Below the pieces are notes generated by a model that was not told the origin of the DNA, did not search any database, and saw only the letters and a program-made list of their open reading frames with translations. Below are positions 14,026 to 29,000 of a DNA stretch of 64,000 nt, piece after piece. Origin of the DNA: Diploscapter coronatus (lineage: Eukaryota; Nematoda; Chromadorea; Rhabditida; Rhabditidae); assembly GCA_964036155.1 (NCBI GenBank), contig OZ038423.1, forward strand, positions 18,677,249 through 18,741,248. Reading direction: 5' to 3'. Numbering within the stretch: position 1 is the stretch's first letter; every line of letters starts with the position of its first letter. Position numbers and translations under genes: made by a program.

Positions 14026-17000
14026 CTGAAACTCACGAGTTAATCAAACAGCAACACTCATTAATTAGTTTTACCGCATAAATATTATGATGTTATGTTT
14101 ATCAAACTTAAACATATCGTATTCTCTCTAATTGAGGGGCACCTCCATAATGTCAGAACTAATTATTATACTCGGATCATCTCAGAGGGTGTTAATAATG
14201 CCCTTCGAATGTGTAAAGTGGGTTTACCTTTGATTTGAGTGATTACGACCATAAAATGGGAAATTATTGTTTTCGCCGTTAGAGTTCGGCGCTTGAAAGG
14301 TGCACTTCAATGAGAAATGTGTTATCCCTCCCTTCGTTCGTTATTGAGAAGAAAGAGGAAAGCATCCATTTCGCATTGGAGCGCGTTCTTTCCAGCGGTG
14401 AGCACGATGTGATATAATTTAAAAAAGTCGATTTCTTCGAAAATCGTAGGTCTGGGAATAGAAGAACATGACCTTCAATTAGAGGGAATACAGTAATTCT
14501 AATACATGGAAATATCTTTTGAGTTTGTAACTATTCCTTTATCAATTCCATATTTCTAGAATAAATACACGTAAAATTATGAATTTCTAAAATTAACAAT
14601 AATTAATTTTCTAATGCATATCTAATCGCTATGCAAGTCAAAACGATGACAAGAATGATAGCGATAGTGATTGGAATGCAAACTGTGAGAAAATATTTGA
14701 CTTTGTAATGCGGATATTCGTCTCCGTAATATGTCGTACGGTTTTTCATCAGCCTATGAAATGATGTACGAAAGCTTCATCTGAATCCTCACCTTTTCGT
14801 CTGACTCTTCGACTTCCTTCCCCTGCTCTGATGTCTGTAGGATGAGTGGTATTGTTCGTCCCGACTCATCCCTGTTTTTCCATCTCGCACTAATCCTTTT
14901 TCAGCGTCTAAATTATGAAAGGTAGAATTTTTAGTAATTCATCTGATTAATAGACAAACATTGACATCTGAATGTTACTTTGATCCTCACTAATAATTGT
15001 TATTAGTTAACAAAACAATTAATCATCGTAACATTAAATTAGTCGTAATTTTTCCCTTACATAACGTTATAAAATGAAAAAATAAACGCAAAGCAAAGTT
15101 AGCAGCGTCAAATATTCGTTCGATAACATGAATATAAAAAATAAGCCATTATTAGCGCAAGAAGTTGCACAAAATGAGCGCATTTCTATATCCTTACCCA
15201 AATAAAAAATCGGTGTGGATGCTAAATGTGAATTAAAATTATGAAACAATAACATAAAGTACTTCGTAGTTGATTACCATTCGGATCTGGCAAAGTGATG
15301 GGTCGTTGGGATTGACTGGGTTGGTCTGAAATTCAGAGAACTAGCCATAAAGTCATTTTAAATTATCTAATTCTCGTCATGTTAGAAGTGATTACTCACT
15401 GTTCACAAGCTGAATTCATTCTGACCTTTTCTTTTACAAAATATGTCTAATGATAGAGAGCGCAAGCCCTGCCCCCCTGCAAATGCGCAGCATGTAACAA
15501 AAACTGCTAGTGAGGGTATCCCAAAAATGAGAAGCAAGTACCCTTCAAAGGCCGAATATCATGAAAAACCGTCCCTAGATCGACAATAAATCTTCTTCTC
15601 TAGAAATTAGCTATGACCAGCATGTGTTTATTTTCTATCCTAATTCTAAATTAAATTTCAAAGGTCTTACATGGCTGATATTGTGGCTGACCGAGATTCC
15701 TCTCATTTCGAGTTGCATATTGGCCCGATTTCCGCATATCCGTTGTTGTGGTCGAAATCTATAAAACATTTACGGTAATGCACAAAATTTGGAACAATGC
15801 ATGAAATTTTAAATCCATCGTAAACTATTTTATGAACTAGTTCTAACAAAAATTTGAGGTCTATTGCCATTGATGTAGTTTTCAAGTATACGCTATTTCA
15901 AGGATATTGGTTCACTGTGTTTAGATTAGCATAGTAAGTCCATTTTCATGCGATGTCCCAAACTTTTGTGCGCCTCTGTATACCATTTTAGATTGTCCCT
16001 GTCCTTTTGCTTTGTCACCCCAAGTAGATCCATATTCGGAATCTCTATAGATTTGCTGTCCTGTGGCATATCCACTCTGAAACAGACAGAGATATTGAAT
16101 TTCCAAATGTTATTTTAAACATCGGTGCTTTGAGAAGGTAAAGGCTACTGAAGTAATCGATATTCTGACTAAAATGAGATGCAGTAATGAGCTTTCATTC
16201 ATCAATTCATCAAATTACTTTTATTTACACATGTATGATTTACCTGAGGAACGGTTCCCTTTGTTGTAGCATAATCAGCTCGTTGAGGCTCTATAGAAAA
16301 AGATTATGAAGAATTACTTGATCGCCAAATAATCTTACGAGCATATGCATAGGCGACATCCTCGTATCGAGGAATCGGCTGCTGTCCCGGAGCATTCTCG
16401 TATCTCTGTTGATCTGTTACTGTCGTGGCCGTCTAAATGGTTAAATTCAAATTCGTAATTGGGGGCAGGACTGTTTGGAATTGAGAGTCGGCATTCAGAA
16501 CAGTCCTGAATGGGAGTAGTTATTTTTATCTTTGAAATTTTAGAAATTTCAATTTTGAAGTCGATATCGGAATTAGGAATTTCTAATACACAACGTTGAA
16601 ATCACAGGTTCAAACTGCCTTTGTAAAAAAAACGAATTTCTATTTATCTCTAGAATAAAATTGATAGTCAAACTTAACCCATCTTTGATAGAGATTTTTT
16701 CTTACATAATTAGCAGAAACGACATAATTGACTAATTGTCGATTCTTTTCAAACTGTAGACTACTGTCGTAGTTGCGAGGAGAAAGGGAGGAATCGGATA
16801 GAGATAAAGAAGGGGAATTGTCCACTTTGTCCATTTTGGAAGGAAAGGACAGGCAGGGCAAGAATTGAGGGAGGGAGAGAGAGAATGAGAGCAGCGAGTG
16901 GATTTGACTATGCCCGTGGTGGCTAGGGATGTCGCAGAGTCAGAATCACACACAAACACTCGCGTAAAAACGAATTCGCATTGTTACAGCAGAAAGGAAA

Positions 17001-20000
17001 GGAGAAGAAGCAGGTTGCAGTGCAAAGACAAGCACGGGGATGCGGATGGGAATGTGCAGACGTTATATGCAGAAAGACAAGGAGAAGCTATGTCGCCGGC
17101 AAGGGCTAGTGTTTAGGGCTCAAGCAGCATAATGGCAATCACACGCTCTCTAACATACAAGTATCAGCTTTCTACTTGACACTTCACTAATATTCCGAGG
17201 TGATAACTGATTAGCTAGCTATTTTTAGACTTAGAAGTTATATTCTTCGCACATTTAGAAAATCTTCCCTTCGCAACTTTAGAGGATAAGATTTGATAAA
17301 GTAAATGATAGGAATTTCATGGACTAACATGACAGAAATGACACACACACACATCTTGATTCAAACTTGAGATTATTATTTGATTTTTTTTATCCTAGTC
17401 GAAATTTCGAATTAATTTTCCTGCCTGTTGTTGAATCTGTGATGGCCTAGGAGTGATGTGAACATCGATTGCGACTTCCTTAGGCCCTGCCCCACCGCCA
17501 ATCTGATGCTCATGTCCTCCGCTCTGCCGCATACTCTTCCTAATCTGCACGTCTCTGTCGAATGTCGATTTGCTGCAAGAAATTATGGAGAATGTGAAAA
17601 TGGAGACGTAAAATTGAACGAATAGACAAAAATGGCTGGCAGATGAAGAAAAGAAAAGGAAAGGAAAGGAAATGTATTCCTGAGTCATCGTAAAGAATCA
17701 GAGCAGTCATTTCCCTGCTGCCTGATGCTTCAATTGCAATTTGCCAGTGATCACATTGGAAGCAGAAAGAGAAAGGGGGAGAGAAAATGGCTGCTGCTGT
17801 TTTTCATCGCAAATGAGCTGTTAAAATTTACTACAATCTGATTGATTAGTCCGATAAGTTCTACCTCTGACTGATTGGGAAGTCGATGATTCTCTCCTTG
17901 TAAGGCATTCTTTCCTGCACATGGGTCATGTCCTCGGAATGCACTAATTCCGGCATACTTCCATGCAGGGAAGATCTGAACGACAATTTGTAATTTGCAG
18001 AAAATGAATCGAAATTTATTCTAACTAATATAGAAGCACCTCATTGCCTGTTATTTTATTTGATCAGCTAGAATGAAACGTTTCTACCTTTATATAGGAA
18101 ATATGCTTGATTTCGATTAAAAAAATTTCATCATGAGATATGATATTTGGATCTTCGCCACTTCGTCATATGAAACTTCCAATGTTATGAATTGCTCGAT
18201 CGAGTAAGGAATCTTTACTTGACGCTACTTTGTTTGAAATGACGGAAAATTCGACTTGTGTACTTGGCTTACTTATGACTAGCGAGACTCTGCTTGCTCC
18301 TTCTGATTTCAACAGTTCCATATCCTCTTGAGATGTCTCTTCCACCCAATTCATAAGCAGGATCGTCAATCACCGTCTCTGTTCGAGGGGCTTCTGACCT
18401 AATGAAACATTTATTTTGCAGCGAAGTAATACTGCTACAACTCACGAAGACCACCTTCTTTCGACAGTTCGTTCGATTTTCCTCGAAATTCTCGACTCCC
18501 CGCGTGAAGTTGTCGATGCAGCGTGAGGTCGGTAGGTATGTCTGTCATTGTCATAGGCATATCTACAAAGACTATCAAACTAGGATGTTTGAAATTCAGA
18601 AAAAAAACGGAATTATAACTGATATTTTGAATCAGAGCTTGAACCAAGGCTGTACTAAAATGACTTTTCAGATTGGATCTGAGAAAGGAATCGAAACGAA
18701 AATAGAAACAAAACATCGAAAATGGATTTTAGGACAAAGTATTCCAAACACTTCTGACTTTAATTATCGCTGCAGTTGGTATACTATTCTGGAAAATTAC
18801 CTAATTATTTGCTTAGGCGGCTCGACACCAGTTCCAATAATAGTGCCCCCAGCAGAAAAGGTAGTTCCTCTTGGGGTGACTCCCCTTCCGATTGGAGTAG
18901 GAGTCAGTGGCTGGGAAGGGGGAATGTATTGTGACTGAGGCTGTCTGTAGCGGACTGAAGTCATATCATCCTGTCCTGTGCTCTCAGAAATTCGAAGTTC
19001 TTCTCGAGATAAACGAATCGCATCCTAAAGACAAATATCATCATCACACATTTATAAAGTGAATTATCATCGTTTGAAGATCAATGCACCTAACTAATTC
19101 AAAATCATTTCTCACTATAACGTTGGGGCTTCGAGGTGGAAAAAAATCTAAGATTTTTTATTGTCAATAAATGAAAATGAAAATTGTTCTTTATATTCTT
19201 CTCATTGCATAACAAAATAAATGGAATAAAATGTTTGTTCCTACCTTCAATCCAGCATTAGTTTCTTTTTTGAGTTGTCTCGGAGAATGACTCGTTTTGA
19301 TCATTTCTGATCGAGGCTGCTCGTTATTCACGTATGTCACTAAATAAATTCCGATCATATCCTCATACATTTATTGGAAAATCATGAGCTCCTACCACTT
19401 GTGGTTGAATAGGTATTAGCAATATCGGTATGTTGAACAGGGGGAGGTGTTGTTTCTTGTGCGTAAGTACGGACCGTATCTGAATAAATCAAATGATTGA
19501 ATGACTATAGATCGATCAGGAATTTTGACAGCAGTGTCGCTCATCAAAAGCTTTACGTCACTCACTATTTTCTTTATTCTTGCTCATCTACTTTCGTACA
19601 CTGATAAGGATGAAACTTAGCAGACTTTAATGATTCGATCACCCCAATATGTGAGCATGTTTTAGTCGGATCGCAGCATCACAAGTAGATGAACAGACCA
19701 AAGAAAATAAGGTTATGATGCAAAACTTTTGAGCACTACTATATGTTATGTTTTTCAACAAATCAGATATCCTCAACTTAAATCTGAATGAAATTTCCTA
19801 AGTAGTCATATTTTATCAAAGAAAGATTATTAGAAAATTTTCAACCGAGTTCGGTATAGATAAATGAACGGAAAGAAAACTGAACATGAATTGTGACAAA
19901 ACTTTCTGATCACCAATTACTAAAAGTAATACAAGATACCGAGATATAAAGTATGAAAATGGAAATGTATTGAAAACGTAGGAGGGAATAGAGGACAAAT

Positions 20001-23000
20001 GATTCAGATTCTGCTTGCCTGCATGCTAAAGATGACAGAGATGAGTCAGAATGTGGGAAAGCATAAAGCAGGAAAGAAACTGAAGACAAGGTTTCCAAAG
20101 AGCAATTGCAATTCTCTAGAAAATGATATTCAATTGGTTCGATGTTTTCGCTTTGATAAATAAGTATGAAGACGAGCTATTGCAACATTCGGAAGAAATA
20201 CCATTAGATTGTCATCGATTGTGCCTTATGAGGAATCAAAACAAGAACGATCGAAATATTCGATGAAATGAAAAGATAAATCCTCCAAAATATTAGAACT
20301 TTGAAAAGTAAAAATTCTCTAAAAGTGCAGAAAAGACGATGAGCCATGCAGAGGGAATGAAGAAGGACAGTGATAAGAAAGTGAACAATCAATGAGAGAA
20401 GTGGAAACGGAATGGGAATGGGAATGTAGGAGAGAAGGTAAATACAAACAACTGATATTCTGCTCAAAATAATCAATATGAATGAAAATGAAAATGACAA
20501 ATGCACGTACCCGCAACAACAGCTCCAGTTTCCTGAACGTTCGAAGTCGACTTCGAATAGGTGGAAGAGATATTCGTGTGTGTATGGGGAGGTACTGGAG
20601 GGGGCTGTGCGGGACGGACCTGAAATAAAAGACATGGACTACAAGTCGTCAGAATGCATTTTAAATCTTACATATAATTGACTGCTCGATGACGAATATG
20701 GCGAGTAGAAAATGCTCCGTCGAGGTTCCGGCTCTCTTGATTCGACGACTCTGGAAAGAAAATAATTGCTTCAATTCTGTCTCCGAATTCCTAATATCGA
20801 ACAGTTGCCACTGATAGCCCAAAAACCAGGCAGTATTGTGCTCGTCCGACTACTTGACGAAAATGAAGAATATCGAATTTTGAAAGTTGGAATAAATGAT
20901 CACTTCGCAGGTACACACATGCGCATTACCTTACGACAGTTTGCTATGCTTTTCCATTAGAAGTGTTGTCAAATAATGTGTATATGTACAGCTTCGAAAT
21001 GATAATTAATTCAAATGTTCAAAATTCAATATTCCATTTTAATTAAGTAGTTGAACGTCCACAATACCAGTACGTTCAGGGATCGGTGGCTGTTTTTGAG
21101 GAAAAAAATCAGTCGGCATCTATTTGGTATCGTATCAGTCAAATTGAGTGAAAGTTCATGTGTTCAAAGATAGCGAGAAAAGATGAGAGACATAGAAGGA
21201 GTTGCATACTACTCTTTCCACTGTCCCCCGCTGGCTTTTTCTCTGGCACTCTGCCTCCTCTTTGCTTGCACTCCCTCACCCTAAAATTCGGTGTCTAGTA
21301 CGTACAGTGTTGTTATACCGGCAGTGTATAATACAGGAGGCCATCGGTTACTGATTAGCATTGTGAATGTTCAGTAAATTGCGAAACAAATTTTCTGGAC
21401 GACATCATTTAAACAAGATTTCTCAAAGTTAGAGACTAGAAGAGATTCAATATTGATATTGTTAAAATGCATTCACCTGCTAAAATCGGTCATTCTAATA
21501 GGTTCAGAAGGCAGCAATCTCTGTCGCTCAGATCCGACTTCCTTGCTCTCGTAAATGTGAGTCTCCGTTACTTTGCTAAACAAGTTCACGATAAAATGGA
21601 ACTGAGGTGATTTTTATACCTCTTCCTTCGAGTGCTCTCACTGACTGTCGACGATAGATTAGAACTGATTGGCAAACTGAAAGAGCTTGACCCTTGTGCC
21701 AATTTCGAATCATTTCGTAGATTTAAAAACAATCAAGTTAATTCTTTCCTTCAGCTTTGATAGTTGAAGTTTATCAGGAAAAAGTATATTTATAAATAAT
21801 GACTTCAAATAAAATTTTAATTTACGAGAATTCATATTTTATGCGCATAGCAATTATTGCCAAAGTACTCAGCAAGAATTTGTCGAGCAGTAAAATAAAA
21901 TCGGCCTACTTTGGATAGTCGTAGTTGGAAGATCTGACGGAAGCGACTTCTGCCCCGTCTCCCACTCGAGGCACCTTCTTGGGTGGCTGACTCTAAATTC
22001 GAGAATTTGAAGAATCGCTCAGTTTGGAGTCGACGTGAAGTTGTGGTTGTGAGTGAGTGTTCAGATGAAAGGCAGAAAGCGAAGGGAGAGGGAGGGAGGG
22101 AGAGAATTTATGACTGTTCCAAGGCACAAACCCAGAAAGGAGATGGAATCAGGGAGAGGCTATCTGATGGAAGGGAGAGAAGGGGAAGAATGGCAAATAT
22201 TTGATGTTTGCAGTGCTTGGACCGCTTGGATTGGAGAATCGAACAGAACTGTTAAGCAGGAAGGCTGAGGATGATAGTCACTGATAGCTGATAGTGAAAC
22301 TGATTGTGACTGTCGATAGTTAGAGACAGGCAGATTGGAAAGGAAGGAGAATGGAGGAAAGCAGAATTATACGTCCACAAGTCGCGCATTAATTGCATAA
22401 TTGCAATGCGAACATTAAGCAGACTATACGAAATGGAATTAACGACTCAAAGACTCGTAGATTGTATTGAAATGAGGTTATTTAAACGACAAAGGAATAG
22501 TAGCAAATAATAAGAGTCTTGGGAAATTAATAAAGACTGTAGATAAAAAACTAATGCCAACGCATTGAAATTCTGATTGAGCTTCACTCCAAACTCAACT
22601 CATCGTAATCTTTTCAATCATCACTTCACTCCGTAGTTTTGCAAATAGAGCTTTTCATCCATGAACGAACAAATACTTACTTCAGCTGGTATCGATGCAG
22701 GTGGCAAAGGTATCGAAATTGGAGCAGCTACAGGCTCAGGAACTGGCACAGGAGGGGGCGGGATAAGAGGGACTGAAGTGATACAATGGTTAAGAAACTA
22801 CGCAATAGGATTACCAGGTGGAGGAACTGGAGTGAGGATAGAGGGAGGAGGGACTGCATGGGTTCGGGGAGATTGGGGAACGTGAATTACCGTCGTATCC
22901 GAGGCAGATGACTGAAATCTCATAAAAATCAGAGGCATGATCGAAAGGAATTCCGATTTTTATGACTTTTGAGATTCAGTTTTTTTTTAAAAGAGAATAG

Positions 23001-26000
23001 ATTTCAAATATTTAGAAAGTCTCTGCGAAGTTTCATGTTCAGCACTTTGCATTTTACAAAATTAATTTCAGTTCTATTAACTCAAAAAATGATCTTTTGA
23101 AAGCTAGAAAATGCAATAACACATTAAAGCGAAAAATATTCCCAAATAAAACAACAACCACTGGTTGTCTTACAGTGCTGGATCTGCGAGAAGACTGATG
23201 AGCCCCGACAATAGCTGCAGGATTGAATTGCTCCCCAGATATTGTCGCTGGGGCATTCGCCTGAAAAAACGACTGAATTCATCAGCAGACAAGACAATGA
23301 GAAGGAAAAACAATGAAGACCAACCTTGATTTGGTTCGTGGCCTCGTCGAACATCTCGACAGAGCTCTTCCAATAGTTCTGTCTGAGCTGTTCCTTTAGC
23401 GAGTCGCCTGCAAAATGCACTACAAATCGCCCGAAGAACGATGCACAAAAGGGAAAAGGAGGAAAGGAGCGGCGATGAAAGAAACCAAGATGCATAAAGA
23501 GGAGAAGGAAAAATACGATACACCCATTGTCTATTATGATAGAAAAACTCGCGCATTAACTACGACTCTTCCTATTTTCAATATTCAATGCGAACTGAAT
23601 ACGATGTGTAAAGAAAATCATGACTGATATTACTTTTTTCTTCGATTGCTTGGTGAAAATTCAAAAGACACAGAACATGTAAATTCGCCCAAAATTGCAT
23701 AAGAAATTTCTTTCAGTACAATCCACTCCCTTTCCCACAATTGTGCATCGCGATTCCCCATCAATGATCATCGTTATCGCATCCTCACTTACCCTGCAGC
23801 TTTTCATAGAGACATGTCGAATTGATCCTGAAGATCCTGGCGTCCTGCAGATTGAATCGCTGCAGAATGGCTCTGGTGATTTGCGGAGCGCTCTCGTCGC
23901 AATCCGTCACAAACACGATCATATTCGATCGGACATGGACTGGGAAGTTTGAGATCATCTGCAAATATCCAGTCTTAGATTTTTAATTTAATTTTGGCCC
24001 CCTATATTAGACACCAGCTCTTTTTCTCATTTCTCCCCCTTGCCTACACTCTCCCACACTAAAATCCAGTGTCTGATACAGACGGTGTCGGTGTTCCGAC
24101 GGTGTTTAACACAGAAAGCCCAAAATGTTCATTGTCTACAATGGAATTCTTGAAGGACGTAAATCTTATTCCACCACGATACAATTGCTCGTTTTAGAAA
24201 CGAATGCTCTCGCGAAAATATTGAAATGAAAGAAAAATAGGGTATCTCGAGATATTCTCCTATTTTGCTAGCATTTCATTAAACTGCAATTCAAAATTCA
24301 AAATACAAATAGTAAAAACTATCTAGACTAAAAAGGAAAACGTCGAGTTTACAATGGTAAAAGTAAGAATTTCTAAAATCTTCTCACCTTCTGTAACTCG
24401 TCCTCCTCTGCCGAAGTCATTCTGTTGACATCGGAAAACACGATTCCAATTGCATCCAGACGCATTCGTTTGTTCTCCAGAAGCCATTTGGCTAGAAGTG
24501 TCGAAGCATCGTTGATTCCTCTGCAAACTTATTAATCAACTAGCCTTCGCCCGGCCGCTTCGCGGCCGGGCTTGTCTAGGACTTTTGCTCCGCAAAAGTG
24601 CAAAACAATACTAAACCCAACCAAAAACTAACTCTCACACTATCAAAATTTTCAATTTCATAGCTCTCCCCTCTTGAAAATCTATCAAACTAAAACTAAA
24701 ATAGCGATTTTCTTTACTTGTATATTCTATTTTGCATTTCACTAATTTGTATCAGATTCGAGAGTCAAAATTACAAATTACCTGCTCATTAACTCGCCTT
24801 GCTTATAACCCCTTCATGTTTTACATATTAAAAATTTGCATTATACCTTCTATTTCATAAAACATTGCGAAAATGATCATGTTCAAACTATACATAAATT
24901 CAACAAAAAGATTTATTCTAGCTAACAACTAAAAAATCAACATTTTCTTTAGAAAAACAACATGAGTAGATTTTAAATTTAAAAAAATACTCCTAATAAC
25001 AACTCTAACTGATAAGTACGCTCTTTCTACGCTTGGGAGGTATGATTTCTTGAGGGAACTCAACAAATTGATATTCTCTGAGCTCATCGAATGGCAGCAA
25101 TTTGAATTCTTCCTCCGGCAACTCGATTATCTGCTCTAAGCTATAACCACGAACAGCGATGTGATCTCCTGTATATATTGTATTAAAATAACACTTATTT
25201 TGATTGGTTTCTAAAATCATAAATAAGAACATTTTCTTAATTATCAGCAACGGATACTTTTTTATCTAAGGAATATATCAATTCGATTCGAAATCTAACC
25301 GTGCTTGATGGTCTCGACGAAAGCCACCACCACCTCATTGTTGAATTCAATTCCCATGTAGTCGGCAACATCTTCCGAATCCGAGTGCAAAATGAACACG
25401 AAGCAAGTTCGCATTGAATCGTCGCACAGGGAGAGGCAGAGAGATTCTACCTAAATCAGGAAAATGCACTAATTGAAAAAATGGGAATAAAAAATACCAT
25501 TTTCCCTTCCTTGCGAGGCGAGGGCATCTGGATGAGTTCGGGGGCACTTCTCACACGTCCTCGAAGCACTGAAACAAAAATTATGAATGATGGTGAATAG
25601 GGCTATACGAAACGTTACGTTACGTTTACGTCGTTTTTAGCCATTGAAAAATGGGAGACAGTTTCTTTTACGTAAAAATGGGAAGTCATTTCGTTTAGAT
25701 TTTTTTTTCTAAAAACTTTCGTACAGCCCTGATAGTGAACGACGTCACAAATGGGCAACCAAAATTATATTAAATAGACATACCGATATTTGTCATGCTA
25801 GGGCTCAGATTTTCTATCGTGGTATAGTATGGAGGGTACGAAGTCGGTCTGTTCAACGATGCGGGCGGCCAGCTGAGCATAGAGATGCCTTCCTCGATCA
25901 CAGTGATCTCTGTTCTGTCCGTCAGGCAAAGAACACAGCTTAGTACGCTGAATTTAACAATTTAATGAAAATTAGCCAAAATGACTTACATATTAACAAT

Positions 26001-29000
26001 TTAATGAAAATTAGCCAAAATGACTTACATATTAACAATTTAATGAAAATTAGCCAAAATGACTTACATATTAGGGAAATGCCGGAATGTAGTAGTGGAG
26101 ACGGGAATTTCGACACGCACATTAGAAAGTCGGACGACCTGAATGTGAGATTATTTTTCAAAATTAAGTAAAACTTGCAGATTTTCCTAAAATCGAAACA
26201 TTTAAAAGGTCTTACTGAATCCGTCTTTAGGTCTTTGAGATGCCGAAACTGATTTCGCCACAGTGTCACAGCAAAGACTTCGCTGTCTCTTCCCGCCATT
26301 AACACACGACACAACTCCGAGTTGCGCCCGACTAATTCCGATTCGAGCCTACCGACTACCTTCCCGATGACCGCCCTGAAATTTCAGAAATAATTATCAA
26401 AAAATTTTTTAAAATGAAACGAACTGACTTCGAATAGGCCGGGTGTTTATCTGTAGGAGATAGGGCCATCAGCTGGGCTTTCGTTACCCATTGGGCTCGG
26501 GGCTGAGCCATGCAGCTGAAAATAACCAAAATTATATTAAAAGCCAAAATGCCTAAAAAAATTCGATAATTCAAACAGATTATTATACAAACGACGCGTA
26601 AAGGCAGAACGATCAACCCTTTGATCAAATGTCAGTTTTTGTGAATTGTATACCTGAGCGAAATGACGGAGAATAGCTAATGGATGCGTGGAGGAACAGC
26701 GCCAACAGCCAGAGGACAGCAGGAAGGAGAAGAGCCGGAGGGGTAGCGGAGCGGCAGAGGTGAGGACAGACGAAGGGAGTTCAAGTCAACTCATTAAAGT
26801 TTTCGTTCATATTTATTCCCATTTCATCATTTCAATCTGTTTTCAATCCATAGCTACTCTCACAATTCCTGAGACCTTTAATAAGGAGATACTTAGGCAA
26901 AAACACTGGAACGAACAAATTACGTCCACTTTTGCATCTTGCATTGTGCGGTTCAGATGAAACGCACTTTCAAAGTAGTCCAGTGGGAAATGAAAAGAAG
27001 AGAGAAACAGAAATGCAATCAATTCATCGACTCATCAATTCATCAATTCATCAATTCACCAACTCATCAATTCATCAGTTCATTTCAGATGTTTTATTTT
27101 TAGACTTTCGAGTTATTTTCTGTTTAGTTCCTTTATCTGCTCTATAATTCTTGCGACCTCTGGCTCTGAGTCTCTTCTCGCGTTGTCTGACTAATATTCT
27201 GAGAAGTCTGATTCTGATTATCGTCTGTCAAAAGAACTTCTTTCCACACAATATTCTTGACTTTCCCTTCCTTCTCTTCACTCGTCTTCACTTTCAAGTA
27301 TTCCCAGGCTCGGACTCGACTAAAAGCCACGTAAGCCATCCCATGGCTGAAAACACTTTCTTCCAGATCCAACCCAGCGAAATCTATCGTCTGTCCCTGA
27401 GATTTGTTGATAGTCATTGCATAGCATAATGTTACTGGGAACTGTCTCCGATGCAATGTAAATGGCAGATTTCCTTTTCCACTTGTCAATGTTATTCTCG
27501 GAATCAATACCCTCTGTCCAGTTCTTTCTCCAGTGATAAACTCGCATTCTAGTAGATGTTGATGCATAACTTTGATTCGCAGTCTAGTTCCATTGCAAAG
27601 CCCAGCCGACGGATTCAAGTTTCGCTTGAGAATTACTGGACTGTTCACTTTCAATTTTAACTCATGAGGAGGCAATCCTGACTCATTATAGCTATGCAAA
27701 AACTCTGAAGGATAATTGATCACTGTGTTCGGTTCATTGCTATCGACCGTGTCAACGCTAAGATAAATCTTCTCCTCTTCATCTCCAATCAATTCTAGAA
27801 CTCGAGCATTCAATTCGTGTACTCGTTCATTTGTCGTTGTCAGAATGACTCGTCTCGATAGCAGATCAAAGTCCTTGTTCGCAATGCACTCTCCAAACAC
27901 CTCTTCTACCAAGTCTCTTCTCGAAACCACCGCATCTGGAATCTTGATGTACCCCTCTTTATCTGCCGGAATCTTTCCATTCCCCATGTTCAACAGCCAT
28001 TGTGCAAAGTTCTCTTTAACTGGTTTATTCGTTCTACTTTCTTCGTCATCTTGAACCACTCTTTTGTTTTCTGCCAAACGGAACACTTTGAAGTTTTCCC
28101 ACAAATTCGACCTCACAACTGACAATGCAATCAACTCGTTTCGTCCTGCTTTCTTCTCAACCGGCAAAATCTGTCTGAAGTCTCCCCCGATGATGAAAAT
28201 CTTTCCTCCAAACGGCAAATCAATCTCTGTCAACTCTCTCAGTTTCCTGTCGATTAGTTCAATGGCATATTTCGGGACCATCGAAATCTCATCAACGATG
28301 AAGACCTGCGTCTCGATCAATTCCTTCCCTGTCTGACTGTTTGGCTTTGCATTGCTGCTGGATGTTGAGTCCATTTCAAACGGCAATCCGAACGTTTTGT
28401 GCATCGTACGTCCATCTGGCATTAAGTTTCCTGCAATTCCCATCCAAGCTGACGTTTTATACTTGATTTCCATTCCTCTCATCAAATAGCATAATGTTCT
28501 GTATGTGTACGTCTTTCCACAACCTCCGGGACCATCGATGAAAATGCAGCCATTTGTCAGTGTTCCATTTTTCAGTTCTTCTATTTTCTTCAGTACAAAT
28601 GAGACGACTCGCTCTTGCGCTGGATACATGTCCCGTCTCATTGCGTTCCCTCTTGCCATTTCCTCGACTGGATCCCAAGGCTTTTCATTCTCGAACTCCG
28701 TCATGTTCGGCTTGTCAAATCCATAGTTTGTAAGACTGTCACCTGCATTATCCAGCATCTTTTCGATCTCGACTAAAGCTCTTCTTTCCGCTCTTTCAGC
28801 CGCGTCATTTCTACTGAAGTCCTCTGCAAAATCCTCTTTGAATCTGCGCCAAATTTCTTTGACATCGACGTTCTCTCCATGCGTAATTATTGCTACGAAT
28901 AATTCCCTCAATTGAAATGGAGTCGCGTAGTCCTTCGCCTCATCGAAGTATGCCTCCCACTGAACATTGCCATCCAATAGTCCCATCGCTCTGCATGCGT

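Noticed and set aside
20204..20635. 143-residue minus-strand open frame
   Set aside because: Its right-hand end contains a real exon in another frame (VRPAQPPPVPP); the rest reads through an intron.
24541..24600. Adjacent hairpins read as a bacterial-type terminator
   Set aside because: Position next to CTAG and the RepHel gene identifies them as the Helitron 3' end.
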